In this document: one piece after another, positions 60,370 to 64,000 of the stretch
Layout: every line of letters starts with the position of its first letter
Position numbering within the stretch: position 1 is the first letter of the stretch
Assembly (NCBI GenBank): GCA_036874045.1
Contig: CM072339.1
Span: 131,501-195,500 of the forward strand
Direction: 5' to 3'
Origin: Cymodocea nodosa
Lineage: Eukaryota; Streptophyta; Magnoliopsida; Alismatales; Cymodoceaceae
DNA length: 64,000 nucleotides
Notes under the pieces: generated by a model
The model's input: only the letters and a program-made list of their open reading frames with translations
Databases searched by the model: none
What the model was told of the DNA's origin: nothing
Made by a program: the position numbers and the translations under genes

Positions 60370-60840
60370 TATAAACCCTCTGGCCTTGGAGGTATGTCTA
60401 CATAATTCATGTTTAGGATTAATCCTTTTCTATTTTCATGCAGTAAAAATACATCATCTGCAAATAAGATACATCAAGGTACTTCTTATCGAATTTCTTC
60501 ATTAATTCATCCATATACAAGCCAAAAAGTTAGGAAGTTAGAATTGATCACTGATATGGAATTATATTTCTTGGAAATTATTTTGACTCTCAACTATTCA
60601 ACACTTTTTCATACATATTCCAGATAACATCAATGTATTAACACTCTTTTTCTTTGTAACATTCGCCACAAAAGTTATTGGGTTCCTTATCGTAAGCTTT
60701 TTACATGTCAAGGAAAACCATACAGGGATCTTTCTTTTTATGTTTAAACTTTTCAATCAATAGTCTAAATAGATTGTTGTTTTGGAGCTATCAAAGTAGC
60801 ATTTGTAGTCTATAATAGAAGCATTGTGCATACCTTATTA
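60370..60840 (-). mobile_element. RTE-clade LINE reverse-transcriptase relic
   Basis: Minus-strand frames give FKHKKKDPCMVFLDM, a stop, then KAYDKEPNNF; next YIDVIWNMYEKV; then, frameshifted, YMDELMKKFDKKYLDVSYLQ. In RTE elements the same order is KKKDLHMVFIDLEKAYDRVPR, YI-x-I-KDMYE and MDELTR…FADD. It is dead and 5'-truncated. Two copies of GTCCAATCTGTCCACATA lie just upstream (about 60168 and 60220). Confidence 0.65.
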
Positions 60841-61262
60841 AGCAAATAAATAAAAAAGAAAATTGCTTCCTTTTAATAAATTAAAATACCTCAGCTGTTA
60901 TATTCAAAACAAATTTCTTTTAAAATGCACGTGAATAACAAAGATTCTTTGTAAAAGAATGTCATAAAACAAGTGACAATCCTTAAACAGGGAAACAGAG
61001 TAAGCTTTCAAGCAGGACAAAAAGCATATTTCAAGCTTTTCTAGGCTGAAAAATATAAAGAATCAGTAAAATCAAAGACAAATAATATATTCAGAAACCT
61101 ATAATATTGAGGACCTACCAAATTTCTAAGAAACTAAAAGACCTTCTAGTTTTAAAAGAAACTATGAAGAGTCAAAGCAGAACATCTTCATAACAAATGT
61201 ACCAGGGCAATGAATCTGCTCCTAGATTATGGTAGAACGTTTACAATGTACCTATACATGAA

Positions 61263-63326
61263 TTACCAAACATCACCACATGAACAAGTTCCATCTTTGA
61301 AATGGTGAAATCTCATGGAGTCCCTCACAATTATCAGCAATCCAGTATCATTAGCCATGAATTTGATAGTGTTGTGGCAATCTTCACATATTCTCAAATT
61401 CTTGAAAACACGAACAGACGATTTCCCATTGTTGTTAAGTATCCCAAATGCAACAGCCAATTTCTCACTATGACTACACAAGGTTTCTTCCTTCTCCTCA
61501 TCATCAATATCCTGCAGAACACAATCTGTCTTTGGCAAACAACCAGCTAGTTTCATCTTCTCTACCATTTCTTTTAAGAATTCATAAATCTTTTCACTGT
61601 CAGTATTTCTCCTGTCACCCTTCACAAAGGTATAGATTCGATTTCGTATCGGAATCCAACTACACCCTGGTTCTTTCACAATTCCTCTATCCCTCATTAA
61701 TTTCCTGACACTTGAAGCATCACTCCATAACTTTGCTGTGACATATATATTCGATAGCAAAATGTAGTTCCCAGGGTTGTTTGGTTCAATCTCAAAGAGC
61801 TTGTGTGCAGCAATTTTTCCCAACTCCACATTCTTGTGCAATCTACATCCAGCAAGCAATGCTCCCCAAGCACCAGATGATGGCTCCATGGGCATTTTTT
61901 GCATAAAATCATAAGCATCATATAGATGACCACAACGACAAAGTATATCGACCATGCAGGAGTAATGATCTACATCAGGGTTGATTCCATGATCTGTGCT
62001 CATGGAACTGAAAATATTGCGACCTTCATCAACAAGATGTGAGTGACTACAACCCGTAAGAACAGCCATAAAGGTAACAGCATTAGGCTTCCATCCAGAA
62101 CTTAACATGCTGTGGAAAAGTGACAATGCTTCTTCACCACATCCATGCATTGAGGTTGCTGCAATGATGGTGTTCCAAGAAACAGTGTCTTTTCTTGTCA
62201 TTGTGTTGAAGATTCTTCGAGAAGTATCTAATTCCCCACATTTTGCATACATAAGAATCATTGCTGTGACAATGACAACATCTTCCATGAACCAGTGTCT
62301 ATAGCAATAAGCATTAATCTCCATGCCACCTCTTAAGTTCTCCAAATTAGAGAAAGCTGGCAAGACACTGGCAATAGTCATGTTATTGGCCCTGAATCCT
62401 GAGCTTTGCATTTCTGAAAGTAATCTCAATGCTAGTACAGATTCTCCATTTTGAGCACATCCACCAATCATGGTATTCCATGTAGCAGAATTCACGTTGA
62501 CTCTTTCCACTTTCATCCTTTCCAAGAGCTTAAGAGCATCTCTGCAATCTCCATTTGAAAAATAAGCTGCCAAGATCACATTCCATGATACTGTATCTCT
62601 CTGAGGCATTCTATCAAAAAGGTTTCTTGCATGAATTATATCTAAGCACTTAGCATAAGTATCAACTAATGCACTACACACAAACAAATCCACCTCCAAT
62701 CCATTTCTCATGGCAAAGCCATGGATGGCTTTGCCAGATTTCAGGGCTTTCATCTCTGAGCACAAAGGAAGAACCGAAGACAATGTTACGGCATTAGGCC
62801 TGACTCCAGACAAACACATTTCACGGAACAATTGCAAAGCCTCAACGGAGAGACCAGAGGTTACACATGCAGAAATAAAAGAAGTCCAAGAGATAACATC
62901 TTTTGTAGCCAGACCGTCAAAGACACTCCTAGCACCTTGAGGAAAACCACACTTCCCATACATGTCAATCAAGGCATTCCCCAACGTAAGGTCTGAATGA
63001 AGTTTCAATTTAATGGCATCACCGTGGACTTGTATGGCTTTTTCAAGATCAAACGTGATGGCACAGGCCTTCACAACAGGCAGGAAGACGTACTTATCCA
63101 GTTTCAGCTTCTCATCCCTGGTAATTTGGGAATATAATTCAAGGGATTCTTTGGGAAAGCCACCCTTGGTATACCCATTGATCAATACAGTCCACTGGCG
63201 TATGTCTGGATTGGGAATTGTATCAAACAGCCTACGTGCATTCGCCAACTCGCCAGAATCGACGAAACTCTTCAGCAACCTCGGGCTAACGTGGGAAGCA
63301 ACGGTTTTGGGTATAGCGGAATTCAT
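61263..63326 (-). CDS. PLS-class pentatricopeptide repeat protein with E/DYW domain
   Basis: This intronless 687-residue protein is predicted to bind organellar RNA and carry out C-to-U editing in mitochondria or plastids. PPR motifs run from about residue 14 (PRLLKSFVDSGELANARRLF) to about 510, including NALIDMYGKCG, DVISWTSFISACV, SALVDTYAKC, DTVSWNVILAAYF and the E region PGCSWIPIRNRIYTFVKGDR. The DYW domain has the zinc/deaminase signature His619-x-Glu621 (HSEKLAVAFGIL) with CEDCH (Cys647 and Cys650), and ends CSCGDVW. The usual terminal Tyr is Val, a substitution I regard as tolerated. The N-terminus is short and has no clear targeting signal. The gene is divergent from a secretory-type gene at the right edge. 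Confidence 0.95.
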   Translation of the reverse strand: MNSAIPKTVASHVSPRLLKSFVDSGELANARRLFDTIPNPDIRQWTVLINGYTKGGFPKESLELYSQITRDEKLKLDKYVFLPVVKACAITFDLEKAIQVHGDAIKLKLHSDLTLGNALIDMYGKCGFPQGARSVFDGLATKDVISWTSFISACVTSGLSVEALQLFREMCLSGVRPNAVTLSSVLPLCSEMKALKSGKAIHGFAMRNGLEVDLFVCSALVDTYAKCLDIIHARNLFDRMPQRDTVSWNVILAAYFSNGDCRDALKLLERMKVERVNVNSATWNTMIGGCAQNGESVLALRLLSEMQSSGFRANNMTIASVLPAFSNLENLRGGMEINAYCYRHWFMEDVVIVTAMILMYAKCGELDTSRRIFNTMTRKDTVSWNTIIAATSMHGCGEEALSLFHSMLSSGWKPNAVTFMAVLTGCSHSHLVDEGRNIFSSMSTDHGINPDVDHYSCMVDILCRCGHLYDAYDFMQKMPMEPSSGAWGALLAGCRLHKNVELGKIAAHKLFEIEPNNPGNYILLSNIYVTAKLWSDASSVRKLMRDRGIVKEPGCSWIPIRNRIYTFVKGDRRNTDSEKIYEFLKEMVEKMKLAGCLPKTDCVLQDIDDEEKEETLCSHSEKLAVAFGILNNNGKSSVRVFKNLRICEDCHNTIKFMANDTGLLIIVRDSMRFHHFKDGTCSCGDVW

Positions 63327-63924
63327 ACGTTTGATGGAAGGGAATTCACTTCTTCAGAGGACTAGTGAGGGGGATTTCAGATGATTCACGTCGACCCACC
63401 TACTCTGCAAACAAAAAGAGAACCAAGAAAAGCACAAAAATTGGACATAAAAGAGTGTCTTTTTCAAGGCGGCGGCAACGACCCAATCGACCAAATCGTC
63501 TGAAAGCTACTTAACATCCGAGTTGCACAAGTTCGTCCCCATGGTAAGGCTATAACTTTATGAGACGCGAAGACGCAGATACCACGAAAATGGCAGGTAA
63601 CCAATGCATGTACGTGCGAAGTGTAGTGTTCTTTCTCCACACAGAGGAAGAAGTCACACGAATGGCAAAACACTCGAGGAAATTCGAGCAAAGAGGGAGG
63701 AGACGACGTAAACCCCCCTTGGAGGGAAAAGCCCGTGTTCCGAAGAAGTGCGTAACTTTTTTTTTGATCTTGCAAAAAAAAAAAAAAAAAACTTTTTACA
63801 GAAAAGAAACCGTGAAAAAGTCGAGACCGTTGACTTGTATCTCCCATGCACGTCGTTTGATAACGATTCATCGCATTCGATGACGCTTTGAACTTTGACT
63901 TCCGTCCCCCAACGCTATTCCTCG
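63327..63924. promoter_or_regulatory. Divergent upstream region between PPR-DYW gene and right-edge gene
   Basis: These 598 bases separate two ATGs facing away from each other. They contain a poly(A)/poly(T) tract at about 63758-63790. Long overlapping frames here are low-complexity and unsupported. Confidence 0.4.
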
Positions 63925-64000
63925 ATGGCGCCCAGCTCCGGCGTGAAATCGCATCCTCGACCACCACTCCTCCTCCTCGTCCTCCTCCTCGTACTTCGCT
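63925..64000 (+). CDS. N-terminus of a predicted secretory protein, cut by window edge
   Basis: An ATG in the context CTCGATGGCG opens MAPSSGVKSHPRPP followed by LLLLVLLLVLR up to the last base. This is a classic signal peptide or anchor: a short basic region, then a leucine-rich core coded by CTC repeats. Nothing downstream is available, so the product cannot be named. The CTC-rich tract could instead be low-complexity non-coding DNA. Confidence 0.45.
   Translation, partial: MAPSSGVKSHPRPPLLLLVLLLVLR

Noticed and set aside
63464..63967. 167-codon frame on the minus strand near the right edge
   Set aside because: Its middle is a phenylalanine run from a poly(A) tract and nothing matches a known domain; it overlaps the divergent promoter.
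1..64000. tRNA, rRNA, CRISPR, operon or phage features
   Set aside because: No TpsiC-loop pattern with a matching acceptor stem, no rRNA core, no regularly spaced repeats, and the intron-rich gene structure excludes a prokaryotic source.

Overview
This window is nuclear DNA from a flowering plant. Nearly all of its genes have GT-AG introns, and the gene set is land-plant specific: a Dof factor, a BEL1-like homeodomain protein, a PLS-DYW PPR protein, a thylakoidal processing peptidase, a plant serpin and an STS14-type CAP protein. Between the genes lie AT-rich DNA and old transposon relics. Several intron-poor or 5' exons are GC-rich (WNK, serpin exon 1, Dof, BLH, CAP), which I take as weak evidence for a monocot or early-diverging angiosperm. 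No species can be assigned.

Layout. 66-6811 (-): 5' part of a PASTICCINO 2 (3-hydroxyacyl-CoA dehydratase) gene that runs off the left edge. Its fifth intron (5.7 kb) holds a Harbinger-like element and a hAT-like relic. 7698-8672 (-): single-exon WNK-type kinase. 9125-13316 (-): complete nine-exon misato/DML1 gene. 14258-16188 (-): two-exon inhibitory-type serpin, preceded by a copia fragment. 16.9-18.5 kb: LINE reverse-transcriptase relic. 20509-21474 (-): Dof factor. 22170-22799: second Harbinger-like element. 24476-26828 (+): TIN1-like gene. 28416-30142 (-): thylakoidal processing peptidase, divergent from a plastid-type membrane protein at 31418-34046 (+). 35251-39536 (-): BEL1-like homeodomain gene. 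41807-45039 (-): BTB/POZ gene. 48517-50486 (+): TMEM220-like membrane protein. 51584-54544 (-): small one-helix protein of unknown role. 57446-57970 (-): STS14-like CAP protein. 58646-60112: a truncated PADRE-type start and a PPR pseudogene. 60.4-60.8 kb: RTE LINE relic. 61263-63326 (-): DYW-class PPR protein. 63925-64000 (+): start of a gene with a signal-peptide-like N-terminus, cut by the right edge.

I rebuilt the exon structures by hand. Each model was checked by splice dinucleotides, phase continuity and exon length, and the main products read through without a break. Two introns need a GC donor (plastid membrane protein intron 1 and BLH intron 1), and PAS2 contains a 19-nt exon.

The genes are ordinary, independent plant loci and form no operon or cluster. 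The nearest thing to shared function is the divergent pair of plastid-directed genes around 30.1-31.4 kb. I found no convincing new multi-gene system. The most interesting signals are structural: GC-AG introns, a micro-exon, transposon-swollen introns, decayed genes, and a few conserved-looking segments that I cannot name.
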